Part shown: piece after piece, positions 1 to 8,281 of the stretch
Numbering within the stretch: the stretch's first letter is position 1
How the letters are laid out: each line of letters starts with the position of its first letter
Assembly (NCBI RefSeq): GCF_029581195.1
Contig: NZ_CP120737.1
Location: 1,240,001 to 1,304,000 of the forward strand
Length of the DNA: 64,000 nt
Direction of reading: 5' to 3'
Source of the DNA: Solwaraspora sp. WMMD791
GTDB lineage: Bacteria > Actinomycetota > Actinomycetes > Mycobacteriales > Micromonosporaceae
The notes under the pieces: generated by a model
What the model saw: only the letters and a program-made list of their open reading frames with translations
Told to the model about the DNA's origin: nothing
Databases searched by the model: none
Program-made: the position numbers and the translations under genes

Positions 1-2532
1 TCAACCCGAGCCGGCCCGCCGCAGACGTGGCATCCGGACCACGTGGGCACCGGGGTGCAACCGGGGTACGAGTGCCCCGACCACTCCGTCACAACCGCGC
101 CGCAGCACGGCGAGCAACTGGTCGGCACCGGCAGCCGCCGGGCCGAACAACCGGCCCTGCCCGGCGGCGCAGCCGAGCTCCCAGAGGGTACGCCGGTGCG
201 CCTCGGTGGAGACCCCGTCGGCGACGACGGTGTCGGCGAGGTCGCGTCCGAGGCCGATCAGGGACCGTAGCGCCAGCGGGGAGTTGTCCGCCGCGACGAG
301 CGACTGATGGTCCACCTTCACCAGGTGCACCGGGATCCTCAACAGCGCCGACAGCGGCGCGTCCGAGGTGCCGAATCCGGCGAACCCGATCCGGACGCCG
401 TCGTCGTGCAACTGGCGCAGCGCGCGCAGCGCCAGCTCCGGGCAGGGGGTCCCGACCGTCTCGGTCAACTCGACGGTCAGCAGGTCCGCCGGCACCTGGT
501 GGGCCGCCAGCAGCCGCCGGACCTCGGCGGGAAACGCCGGATCGAGCAGGCTGCGCGAGCTGATTCCGATCGACACCGGTATGGCGAACCCACCGTCGCG
601 CCAGCACCGGGCCGCGGCCAGCGCGCGGTCCATCGTGCCCCGGGTGAACTCGGCCAGCCACCCGGACCGCTCGACCAGGGTGAGCAGGCGTTGGGCCGGC
701 TGGTCACCGAGGTCCGGTTGCCCCCACCGGACGGTCGCCCCGGCTGCGACGACCGTACCGCTGCCGAGGTCGACGACCGGGTCGAAGGCCACCGTGTAGC
801 GGCGGGCGGCGAGCGCGCCGGGTAGCTCGCCGCCGAGCGCCAGCTGGTCGGGGTCGGCCGTGTCGCGGCTGCGGTCGTAGCGGCACAGGCCCTGCCCGTG
901 CTCCTTGGCCTGGTACATGGCGACGTCCGCCCGACGCAGCAGTTCCTCGGTGCTGGTGTTGCCGTCCGCGGTGGCCAGCCCGGCGCTCGCCCGCAGGCTG
1001 ATCCGGATCCCGTCGAGATCCATCGGATCCCGCAGAACCTGCAGGATCTGCCGTGCGTGGTGCTCGGCGCGGGCAGGGGCGGTCGGACCGGTGAGCAGGA
1101 CGGCGAACTCGTCCCCGCCGAGCCGCGCCACGAGGTCGTCGGTCGCTCCCTGACAGAGCCGCCGGGCGACCTCGATCAGCACCTGGTCGCCAGCGGAGTG
1201 CCCGAGGGTGTCGTTGACCTCCTTGAAGTGGTCAAGGTCGATCAGCAGCAGCGCGGTCCGGGGCAGGCTGCGTCGGTCGGACAACGCGCCGGCGAGGCGC
1301 TCCCGCAGGTACCGACGGTTGGCCAGGCCGGTCAACGGATCGTGGGTGGCGTCGTGCTCGTGCCGGGCCGCGAGTTCGGTGACCTGCGCGTAGGCGATGG
1401 CGTTGCGGATCGCGGTGCCGAGGGCGGAACCGAAGGTCCGTAGGGTGTAGCGCTCCCGGTCGGACAGCGCCGCGCCGGTGAAGCCGAGTCGCAACGTGCC
1501 GAGGCCCGCTGGCGCGGTCGCCGCCCCCAGCGGCACGCTGACCACCCCGTCGTCGGTACGCGGCGGTGCACGATCGGCCGGGCCGTCGTACCGTAGGCCG
1601 TGCTCATCGCCCCGGACGAGGCGGCGCTGTGGGCCGTGCTGGAATTCGATCTCGACGAGTCGCGCCGCGAACAACCGGCCGGCTCCCGACAGCGCGGTCC
1701 GTACGACGGCGTCCAGGTCCACGTCGTTGAGGGCGTCGGTGGTCTCGGCGAGCTGCCGCCACGCCGCCCGTTCCTCGGCGAGGTGCAGTCTGCGGCGGTA
1801 GCCGGAATGCAGCAGCAGCACGGCCAGTGGGGTGGCGACGAGCAGCCGCGCGTCGATCGCGACGACGACCACGGTCACCATCGCGATCAGCAGCGTGGCG
1901 ACCTTCACCACGGCGCGCATTCCGGCGCCGCGGCGGACCACCCGTCGCCAGGACGTGCGTTCCGCCAGCGAGACGACCGGCACCGGCAGGGTCTCGTCCA
2001 CCACCGCGTACGCCAGGGCCGCCGCGCACAACGCGAGTGTGGTCGTGGCCCAGGACCGGGTCAGGTGGGTGGTCGACCCGAGTGCCGGGGACAGTCCCCA
2101 CCAGGCGGCGGCCGAGGCGGCACCGAGTGCGCCGAGCGACTCCTTGGCACTGGCGAAGGCGACCTTGAGCGGAGTCGACCCGGCGACGAGTCGGCCGGCC
2201 GCCACGCCCAGCGCCGTGCAGACCACCACCCAGGACGGCGGCAGGACCGCCACCGAGACCAGCACCGCCGCGCTGGTCGGCGAGATGCCCTGCGGGGCAC
2301 GGATCCGGATCGGTACGGTGCATCCGCTCGCCACGGCGACCAGACTGGCCAGGACCAGCGGGTGGTGCAGGGCGGGCAGGCTGGGCGTTGTCGCGATCTG
2401 CGACACCGCCCATGCCAGCGCCACCAGGCCACAGCAGACGATGAGTCCGACGAGTGGCACCAGCCGCCGGTCCGCCTCATCATTACGCACCGCCGCCGTC
2501 GCCTCACTTCCCGTTCGGACAGCACCCTCCAC
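1..2532 (-). CDS. Membrane-bound GGDEF diguanylate cyclase with degenerate EAL domain
   Basis: This 843-aa protein is predicted to make cyclic di-GMP. Residues 25-240 hold about six to seven hydrophobic segments (a MASE-like membrane sensor) and residues 255-385 look like a GAF domain. The cyclase domain starts at DPLTGLANRRYL (398-409) and carries an intact GGDEF at 472-476. No RxxD inhibitory site is visible just upstream of it. The C-terminal EAL-type domain (about 570-830) has lost its signatures: the EAL triplet reads GAT (598-600), DDFGTG reads AGFGTS and the EGVE-type motif reads DGVS. It therefore probably binds or regulates rather than hydrolyses c-di-GMP. The start is GTG at 2532 behind a modest GAGG. 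The gene stands alone, with a long AT-rich leader and a tiny upstream reading frame. Confidence 0.9.
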   Translation of the reverse strand: MEGAVRTGSEATAAVRNDEADRRLVPLVGLIVCCGLVALAWAVSQIATTPSLPALHHPLVLASLVAVASGCTVPIRIRAPQGISPTSAAVLVSVAVLPPSWVVVCTALGVAAGRLVAGSTPLKVAFASAKESLGALGAASAAAWWGLSPALGSTTHLTRSWATTTLALCAAALAYAVVDETLPVPVVSLAERTSWRRVVRRGAGMRAVVKVATLLIAMVTVVVVAIDARLLVATPLAVLLLHSGYRRRLHLAEERAAWRQLAETTDALNDVDLDAVVRTALSGAGRLFAARLVEIEFQHGPQRRLVRGDEHGLRYDGPADRAPPRTDDGVVSVPLGAATAPAGLGTLRLGFTGAALSDRERYTLRTFGSALGTAIRNAIAYAQVTELAARHEHDATHDPLTGLANRRYLRERLAGALSDRRSLPRTALLLIDLDHFKEVNDTLGHSAGDQVLIEVARRLCQGATDDLVARLGGDEFAVLLTGPTAPARAEHHARQILQVLRDPMDLDGIRISLRASAGLATADGNTSTEELLRRADVAMYQAKEHGQGLCRYDRSRDTADPDQLALGGELPGALAARRYTVAFDPVVDLGSGTVVAAGATVRWGQPDLGDQPAQRLLTLVERSGWLAEFTRGTMDRALAAARCWRDGGFAIPVSIGISSRSLLDPAFPAEVRRLLAAHQVPADLLTVELTETVGTPCPELALRALRQLHDDGVRIGFAGFGTSDAPLSALLRIPVHLVKVDHQSLVAADNSPLALRSLIGLGRDLADTVVADGVSTEAHRRTLWELGCAAGQGRLFGPAAAGADQLLAVLRRGCDGVVGALVPRLHPGAHVVRMPRLRRAGSG

Positions 2533-2585
2533 ATGAGCCTCGCGTTAGCGTCTCATAACTCACCGTCCACACAACAGGTCCCGGA

Positions 2586-2609
2586 TCAGATCCAATCGTT
2601 GTCACGCAT
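2586..2609 (-). other. Possible 7-codon leader ORF in the leader of the GGDEF gene
   Basis: Reading leftward, GGAGGAGGT sits a few bases before ATG at 2609, which opens a seven-residue frame (MRDNDWI) ending in TGA at 2586. The stop lies 54 bases before the GGDEF start. This Shine-Dalgarno is far better than that of the main gene, which suggests a translated leader peptide. The stretch 2640-2730 upstream is strikingly AT-rich for this genome and probably holds the promoter; no clean -35/-10 pair was identified. Without ribosome data this is only a candidate. Confidence 0.3.
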
Positions 2610-2815
2610 CTCGCCACCTCCTCCATCCGACGCTTCGGAGCGAAGGATAAAGAAGATAAGTGACGGTTGGTATAGCTAAATGTCTTTTACTCCAGTACGC
2701 GATCAATATTGCTAATATAACTTTACGCCCGTTTCTGGAAACAGCCCGTGAAGCTCGCCCACGACACCGATCGACGTGGACACCCCAGGTGCCGCCATGA
2801 TCGGTGACGCCGGAC

Positions 2816-3853
2816 TCAGCAAGGAAGCGCGCGGGCGACAGCGCGTCGACCGTCGAGCAGAAATTCGTAGGCACGAGGAAAATCACGCAGGGTCGCAGAG
2901 AATACACTCAGCGTTCTAAGGAGCCCGGTATGCGGAACGCCACGTGCCCGCAGCACCTCGACCGTCCACGAAACGGCATCGACGAACAGGTCACCGTCGT
3001 CCATGTAGACAGCCGCCGCGAGAAAGTCCACCAGATGACCGAGATCGGCGATCGTGGCGTCCCACTGTGCCTGCGTGTAACCGGAGGTGATCCGTTCGGA
3101 GTGGCGCAGGTCGTCCAGCGCAAGGTCGATGATCTCGGCCCGCCGCTTCACCAGCCCCGCGTACTCCTCGCCGCCGAGCCGGCCCGTCGGCGCCGCCGTC
3201 CCGGACGACACCTCGCCCGCGGCGGCGAGCAGGTCGGCGGCGGCACGGGCGTCCGGTGCCCAGGCCACCCCGAACGCACGCGCCCACCGGCCGTCCGGGC
3301 CGAAGCCACGGCCGCCGACCAGGATCGGCACGTCGGCCCGACGGCAGGCCTCGATCATCTGATGTGCCTGCGGCAGTCGCATCGGCAACGCGCAGGCCAG
3401 GGCCAGCGCCACCGCGTCGTGCCGGTGCAGGTACGCCATCAGGTGTACGGCGGGCACACTCGCACCGAGGAAGGTGACCTGCCAGCCGCGCAGTCGCAGC
3501 ACCTCGGCGACCAGCCGGGGCGGCAACGCGTGCCACTCGCCGTCCATGCAGGCGACGATGACCCGCCCCCGGCACGCTCGGGGAGCGGCCCGAGCGACGA
3601 CCGCGGTCACCACCTGTTCACTGATGTGCGTGGCCGCGTGTTCCTGGGCCACCGACCACTCGTTACGCTGCCACCACCGACCGACCTGCACCTGTGCCGG
3701 TGCGACGAGATCGAGCAGCACCGACTCCGCCGGGAGCCCGGCGTCCAGCAGGTCGTCGACCAACTCCCTGGCGCCGGACTCGTCGGCCTCGGCCAGACAG
3801 TCGAGAAACGCCGGGTACGCGGCAGTGACGTCGACGGGCGAGACAGCCGTCAC
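2816..3853 (-). CDS. CarH-type cobalamin-binding sensor without DNA-binding domain
   Basis: A 345-aa protein with the two-part cobalamin-binding fold of CarH and LitR photoreceptors. The four-helix B12-cap (about 10-90) contains the Wx9EH signature exactly (Trp61, Glu71, His72). The Rossmann part (about 95-215) has ExH (106-108, the presumed lower cobalt ligand His108), Ser132 in GAS and a GG at 180-181. The residue after the cap Trp is Gln62, where CarH has the His that binds cobalt after photolysis, so the light chemistry may differ. There is no MerR domain. Instead a helical tail (about 235-345) follows, probably a partner-binding domain. The GTG start overlaps the TAG stop of the upstream phosphatase gene by one base, indicating translational coupling. 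Confidence 0.85.
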   Translation of the reverse strand: MTAVSPVDVTAAYPAFLDCLAEADESGARELVDDLLDAGLPAESVLLDLVAPAQVQVGRWWQRNEWSVAQEHAATHISEQVVTAVVARAAPRACRGRVIVACMDGEWHALPPRLVAEVLRLRGWQVTFLGASVPAVHLMAYLHRHDAVALALACALPMRLPQAHQMIEACRRADVPILVGGRGFGPDGRWARAFGVAWAPDARAAADLLAAAGEVSSGTAAPTGRLGGEEYAGLVKRRAEIIDLALDDLRHSERITSGYTQAQWDATIADLGHLVDFLAAAVYMDDGDLFVDAVSWTVEVLRARGVPHTGLLRTLSVFSATLRDFPRAYEFLLDGRRAVARALPC

Positions 3854-5628
3854 TACCGTCCGTCCTCCGCCACCTCGGGGTCGGGAACGGCGCGCAGGTG
3901 GCGGTCCCGCTGGCGGCTCGCCGGCGGCTGCGCCCGGACCGCGAGGACCGCGATGTCGTCATGGTCGCGGCCGGCCAGCCAGTCCCCGGCCAACTGTTCG
4001 ACCCGCTGTGCCAGCGCTGGCGCTGGCATCCGATGACACCCGCGTAGCGCCGCACAGAGCCGGGCGAGGCCGTACTGCTCGGTGCCGTACCGCCCGCCGC
4101 GCGCCTCGGTCACCCCGTCGCTGTAGAGCAGGCAGGTGTCCCCCGCCGCGAGCTCCACGGTGAGCTGGCCGATCCGCGGGTCCGGCACCACTCCGATCAG
4201 CATTCCGGTCAACGGCACCGTCTCCACCGTGCCGTCACCACGCAGCACCAGCGGCGGCAGGTGCCCTCCGCCGGCCAGGGTCAGGCTCAGCCCACCGTCA
4301 CGCGTCGGGCTCGCGGTCCCCAGCACCATCGTGGCGAACCGGCCCTGGCCGTGCGCCTGGGTGGTCTCCAGCACCGACTCGTTGAGCAACCGCAGCAGCC
4401 GCCGGGGATCGGTCTCGACGTTGCGCAGCGCCTGCAGTCCCTGTCTGACCTGGCCGGTGAAGACGGCCGCGTCGACACCCTTGCCGGAGACGTCACCGAG
4501 GAAGAACAGGACGTCGCGGTCGGCGAGCCCGAAGGCACCGTAGAAGTCTCCACCGATACGCAACGACGACTGCGCCGGCCGGTACGCGGTGCCCCACTGC
4601 ACGCCGGGCACCGGATGCGGGTCGGTCGGCAACAGGCTGGCCTGCAACGTCTCGGCGATCTCCGACTGGTGCCGGTAGAGGACGGCGGCGTCGAGAGCGG
4701 AACCCGCGCGGGCGGCGAACCCGCCCAGCAGATGCAGGTCCGCCTCGTCGAAGCCGACCGCACAGCGCCGCGCGACGAGCAGGGCACCGGTCGGTCGTGC
4801 GCTGCCGGGCAACCCCACCACCCGTACGGCGGCGTCGGACGCCTGTGCCGGAGTCAGCCAGCCGAGGTCGACGATCTGCTCGGCGAGCCAGTCCACGGAT
4901 GTCGCCGCCGCACCGGCGAGTGTCTCGACGAAGGCCGCCGGCAGGTCACCGACGGCGAGCACGCCGCCGTCGACCTGCGGGTCGGCGGTGCCTTCGCTGC
5001 GTGCCCGCCACCACCGCGCCTGTCCCCGGCGTGCCGCGACGACCAGCACGGCGACGTCACCCAGCGTCGGTACGGCGAGGCGGACCACGGCCCGGGCGGC
5101 GCGATCCTCGTGGAGCGGATTACCCAGCCGTTGGCTGGCCGTCGCGAGGAACATCCAGCGGGCCCGCTCGGCGAGCAGCGCGTCGGAGCGCGCCGTGCTC
5201 TCCGTGGCGTCGTCGACGTACCACGCGGTCCGGTCCCGGCCCAGAGGCACCCGGCGGAGTCGCAGGCGCAGCCCACGATGGGTCAGCTCGCCGCCGTCGT
5301 CGCGCATCGCCGCGTCCAGCCCACCGACCCCGCTCACCGCGACGACCTGTCCGACCACGAGCTCCGGCAGCAACCGACGCGCCGTGGCGTCGATGTGTCG
5401 CACCACCGCGGTGGCGTCGCAGATCACCAGTCCTTCGCGGAAGTTGTCCATCGCGGCGGCCATCTCGAACCCGGGCCCCGCCGCGGGCGCGACAGCGGGT
5501 GCCGTGGGGCGGTCCGCGGGCGGCGCACCGGCGTCGGACGGATCGGACCCCCCGGCCACGGTCGCCGGCTCGGGTGTGGATGTCCGCCCGTCGCCCGAAT
5601 CCCAGTTCGTGACGTCGGCGGTGCTCAC
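3853..5628 (-). CDS. SpoIIE/RsbU-type PP2C serine phosphatase with PAS and GAF regions
   Basis: This protein is expected to dephosphorylate a STAS anti-anti-sigma factor in a partner-switching pathway. It has an acidic, Pro/Ala-rich N-terminus, a PAS-like segment (EGLVICDATAVVRHID), a GAF-like middle and a C-terminal PPM domain. Metal-binding motifs are present: RIGGDFY, GDVSGKGVDAA, YSDGVTEA and HDDIAVL. It is cytoplasmic, with no membrane segment. I chose GTG at 5628 because GAGGAG lies upstream (14-base spacing). A longer frame reaches GTG at 5676 but has no ribosome site. It is followed with a one-base overlap by the cobalamin sensor and lies divergent from a STAS protein, so all three probably form one signalling unit. 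Family assignment is firm; its substrate is inferred. Confidence 0.9.
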   Translation of the reverse strand: MSTADVTNWDSGDGRTSTPEPATVAGGSDPSDAGAPPADRPTAPAVAPAAGPGFEMAAAMDNFREGLVICDATAVVRHIDATARRLLPELVVGQVVAVSGVGGLDAAMRDDGGELTHRGLRLRLRRVPLGRDRTAWYVDDATESTARSDALLAERARWMFLATASQRLGNPLHEDRAARAVVRLAVPTLGDVAVLVVAARRGQARWWRARSEGTADPQVDGGVLAVGDLPAAFVETLAGAAATSVDWLAEQIVDLGWLTPAQASDAAVRVVGLPGSARPTGALLVARRCAVGFDEADLHLLGGFAARAGSALDAAVLYRHQSEIAETLQASLLPTDPHPVPGVQWGTAYRPAQSSLRIGGDFYGAFGLADRDVLFFLGDVSGKGVDAAVFTGQVRQGLQALRNVETDPRRLLRLLNESVLETTQAHGQGRFATMVLGTASPTRDGGLSLTLAGGGHLPPLVLRGDGTVETVPLTGMLIGVVPDPRIGQLTVELAAGDTCLLYSDGVTEARGGRYGTEQYGLARLCAALRGCHRMPAPALAQRVEQLAGDWLAGRDHDDIAVLAVRAQPPASRQRDRHLRAVPDPEVAEDGR

Positions 5629-5904
5629 CAGCCCAGGCCCCACTCCTCGTATCGATCGTCGACTCCGGGACGACACCCAGCGTCACTGCCCGTGCCCCAC
5701 CCTACGCGGCGGCTGGCGAAGCGCCACCCGAGCGTGCGGCCGAGCACGCTGGCGCGGACGGGTCTACCCTGTAGCTGAGCCGGGCCCGACCTGCCGCAGA
5801 TCAGACGACGGAGGCGGACACCGGCGCGAGGAGACGACGACCGGACCGCCACGTCCGGCGGCAGAACGAAACGCCACTGACGGCGCAGAAGGGGTGATTC
5901 TCCG

Positions 5905-6282
5905 GTGTGGGGTGGCGGATCGGACACCACAGCGGCCCCACTCGTCGTGACCACGGACACGAACGCGCCGCAGGACGCCGTACTACGTCTCGCCGGCGAC
6001 CTCGACTTCCAGACAGCCGCCCTGGTACACCAGCAGGTCGACCTGGCCCTCGCCGCACGACCGGCTCAGCTGGTCCTGGACCTGCGTGGGCTCACCTTCA
6101 TCGACAGTACCGGCCTCGCGGCGATCGTGTACGCCTGGCGTGTCGCCCAGGAGCAGCAGGCGACAGTACGGTTGCACGAGGTTCCTGCCTTCCTCGCCAG
6201 CGTGCTGGACATCACCGGCGTCGGTGAGCTGCTGGCGCGGCCGCTGCCCGAGGCGGCCGACCCGGATGCCAGCACGGCGTGA
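5905..6282 (+). CDS. STAS-domain anti-anti-sigma factor
   Basis: A 125-aa single-domain STAS protein of the SpoIIAA/RsbV type. The hallmark phosphorylation loop is present as FIDSTGLAAI around residues 70-79, with Ser72 the likely phosphoacceptor, preceded by the conserved strand QLVLDLRGL. When dephosphorylated, such proteins bind an anti-sigma kinase and free a sigma factor. The start is GTG at 5905 behind AGAAGGGG. It is divergent from the PP2C phosphatase gene, sharing a roughly 275-base promoter region, which makes it the natural substrate candidate. No anti-sigma kinase or sigma gene is seen in the window, so the regulated sigma factor is unknown. Confidence 0.9.
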   Translation: MWGGGSDTTAAPLVVTTDTNAPQDAVLRLAGDLDFQTAALVHQQVDLALAARPAQLVLDLRGLTFIDSTGLAAIVYAWRVAQEQQATVRLHEVPAFLASVLDITGVGELLARPLPEAADPDASTA

Positions 6283-6314
6283 GCGACACGGCGGACCCCG
6301 GCCAAGACGGCAGC

Positions 6315-6339
6315 CGGGCCCGCCAGCACGGCGGGCCCG
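6315..6339. terminator. Bidirectional hairpin between convergent STAS and glycosyltransferase genes
   Basis: A perfect 10-bp stem (CGGGCCCGCC / GGCGGGCCCG) with loop AGCAC lies between the two convergent stops. There is no clear T-run on either side, which is common for actinobacterial terminators. Confidence 0.6.
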
Positions 6340-6396
6340 TCACCGGGATCGATCGGCGCCGGCGGCCTCCACCACGGCGGGCCGACACCACGCCGG

Positions 6397-7530
6397 TCAG
6401 CCGCTGGCGACCGCCGGGAGCAGCTCGGCTGAGGTGGCCGCCGGCCCGGCCGGCAACGTCGCCGGCATCGCGTGCTTCCACCGGTGGTAGATGCGCTCGT
6501 ACCGGGACGCCATCAGATCCGGTGAGAACGACGTGCGGACATGCTCGGCACAGGCCTGCGGATCGAACTGACGCGACTGCTCGATCGCGGCCGGCAACTC
6601 GGCCGGGTCGTCACACACCACTCCAGTCTCACCGTGACGGATCACCTCGGGCACCGCACCCCGGTTGAGCGCCACCACCGGGGTACCACACGCCATCGCC
6701 TCCAGCATCACCATGCCGAACGGCTCCTCCCAGCGGATCGGCATCAGCAGGCAGCGCGCCGCGCCCAGCAGCTGCCAACAGCGCGCCCGGTCGGGGTTGA
6801 CCAGCAGCTCCACATCAGGGCCGAGCATCGGACGGACCGCCTCGTCGAGGTAGCGCTGTTCCGACGGTTCGGTCGCCTTGCCGGCCAGCACGAGCCGGAC
6901 ACCGGCCTGCCGGACGGCCTCGATGGCCAGGTCAGGGCCCTTGTCGGCAGAGAATCGGCCCAGCCACAACACCGGGCCGTCGGTCGGCGCCGGTTTGGGC
7001 CGGATCTCGGCGGCCAGACCGTTGTGCACGGTGGCCGCCCACGGCAGACCGGCACCCACCCGGCGCTGGGCGTACGAGATCGCCACCAGGGCCACCGCCC
7101 GGTCGATACCGCGCAGATACTCGCCGAGCTCGCCGTCAGGTGAATTGTGCACCGTGACCACGGTCGGCACCCGGCGCTGGGCGGCGGCCAGCGGCCCCAC
7201 CGTCGTGTGGTCGTGCACCACGTCGAAGGTGTCGTCCTCGATCAGCCGGTCCACCCGGGCCAGGTGCACGAGCTCAGGCAGCGAATGGCCGAGCCGGTCG
7301 GCTTGCAGTTCCCGTACGGTGCTGACGAAGTTGGCGGCGGTGCCGGTCTTGCTCCCGGCACCGAACAGGGTGACTTCGTTTCCTCGGGCCACCAACGCGT
7401 CGACGAGCGCCGCGCAGACCTGTTCGACGCCGCCATATCCGGGTGGTGGAAGTTCGTAGTAGGGCGGCACGATCATCGCGATCCGCAACGGCTGCTGCTG
7501 CTCGGTGTGCGTGGACGGGACATCGTTCAC
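6397..7530 (-). CDS. GT4-family glycosyltransferase
   Basis: A 377-aa GT-B fold retaining glycosyltransferase. The N-terminal Rossmann domain has the family's glycine motif GYGGVEQV near residues 31-38. The C-terminal domain has the sugar-nucleotide site EPFGMVMLEAMACGTP, with the E-x7-E spacing of GT4 enzymes, followed by NRGAVPEVI. It has no signal peptide, so it acts in the cytoplasm, with donor and acceptor not predictable. The start is GTG at 7530 behind AGGGGG. It is a single gene with a 46-base gap to the peroxiredoxin gene upstream on the same strand, so the two could be co-transcribed. Related actinobacterial proteins are often annotated as glycogen or trehalose-type glycosyltransferases, but nothing here proves a substrate. 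Confidence 0.88.
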   Translation of the reverse strand: MNDVPSTHTEQQQPLRIAMIVPPYYELPPPGYGGVEQVCAALVDALVARGNEVTLFGAGSKTGTAANFVSTVRELQADRLGHSLPELVHLARVDRLIEDDTFDVVHDHTTVGPLAAAQRRVPTVVTVHNSPDGELGEYLRGIDRAVALVAISYAQRRVGAGLPWAATVHNGLAAEIRPKPAPTDGPVLWLGRFSADKGPDLAIEAVRQAGVRLVLAGKATEPSEQRYLDEAVRPMLGPDVELLVNPDRARCWQLLGAARCLLMPIRWEEPFGMVMLEAMACGTPVVALNRGAVPEVIRHGETGVVCDDPAELPAAIEQSRQFDPQACAEHVRTSFSPDLMASRYERIYHRWKHAMPATLPAGPAATSAELLPAVASG

Positions 7531-7576
7531 GGCGCACCCCCTGCGTTAGCCGACACTACGGCCGGATAGATTCGGC

Positions 7577-8116
7577 TTACCCCGTGAAAGCAGGATAAAA
7601 ACTGATATCTGTGGAGCGGGCGCGGATGGCGGCCGGCTCACCGGGCGGAATGCGCCGGATCGCGTCGAGGATCCCGTCCACGCCCGGATCGTCGTCGATC
7701 GACGCCAGGTGGGTGTAGGTCACCACACCGTCGCCGTCGAGCACGAACAGCGCCCGGCCGGCCATGGCCTCCTGCGGCTGGTAGACGCCGTAGCGGCGGG
7801 CCACCGCGCCCCGGGGTACCGAGTCCGACAGAAGCGGGAAGCCGATCCCCTGTCGCTGGGCGAACGCCCGGTGGGAGCGGTGCCCGTCCACCGACAGCCC
7901 CAGCAGCACCGCCCCGTACCGGTCGAACTGCGCCAGCGCCGCCGAACAGCCGGCCAGCTGGGCCGCGCAGACCGGGCTGTCGTCGGCGGGGTAGAACAAC
8001 AGCACCACCGGACGTCCGCGCAACGAGGCCAGGCGCAGCCACCGCCCGGCACCGACCGGCAGACAGAAGTCCGGCGCCGCGGCGTCCGGCAGCGGTACGC
8101 CTTCTCCAGTGCTCAT
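7577..8116 (-). CDS. Peroxiredoxin, AhpC/TSA or BCP-like
   Basis: A 179-aa thioredoxin-fold peroxiredoxin that would reduce hydroperoxides in the cytoplasm. The active-site loop reads FYPADDSPVC, with peroxidatic Cys50 and Ser47 in place of the usual Thr of the PxxxTxxC motif; Ser is a tolerated variant. A second cysteine, Cys57, might be the resolving residue, but the C-x6-C spacing differs from the C-x4-C of typical PrxQ. The start is ATG at 8116 with a poor ribosome site. It lies divergent from the large LuxR-type regulator gene, with 165 bases between, and upstream of the glycosyltransferase gene. Confidence 0.85.
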   Translation of the reverse strand: MSTGEGVPLPDAAAPDFCLPVGAGRWLRLASLRGRPVVLLFYPADDSPVCAAQLAGCSAALAQFDRYGAVLLGLSVDGHRSHRAFAQRQGIGFPLLSDSVPRGAVARRYGVYQPQEAMAGRALFVLDGDGVVTYTHLASIDDDPGVDGILDAIRRIPPGEPAAIRARSTDISFYPAFTG

Positions 8117-8281
8117 GCGGGCGATCGTCGCGCCGTCGCGGATGAGCGCCGTTCACTCGCCCGGGGTGGTTATGCCTCCGGCCGGCGCGTTAGATCCGCA
8201 GCGGTCGGGGAACGCGCTGCGACGACAACCACCTCAGGCCGGCCCGCCAGCGGTACGGCCGGATCGCGACGGGAGCGGCGG

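Noticed and set aside
2602-2907. A 101-aa minus-strand frame in the AT-rich gap after the B12 sensor gene
   Set aside because: It overlaps the 3' end of the B12 sensor gene on the same strand and has no domain, so it is more likely leader DNA.
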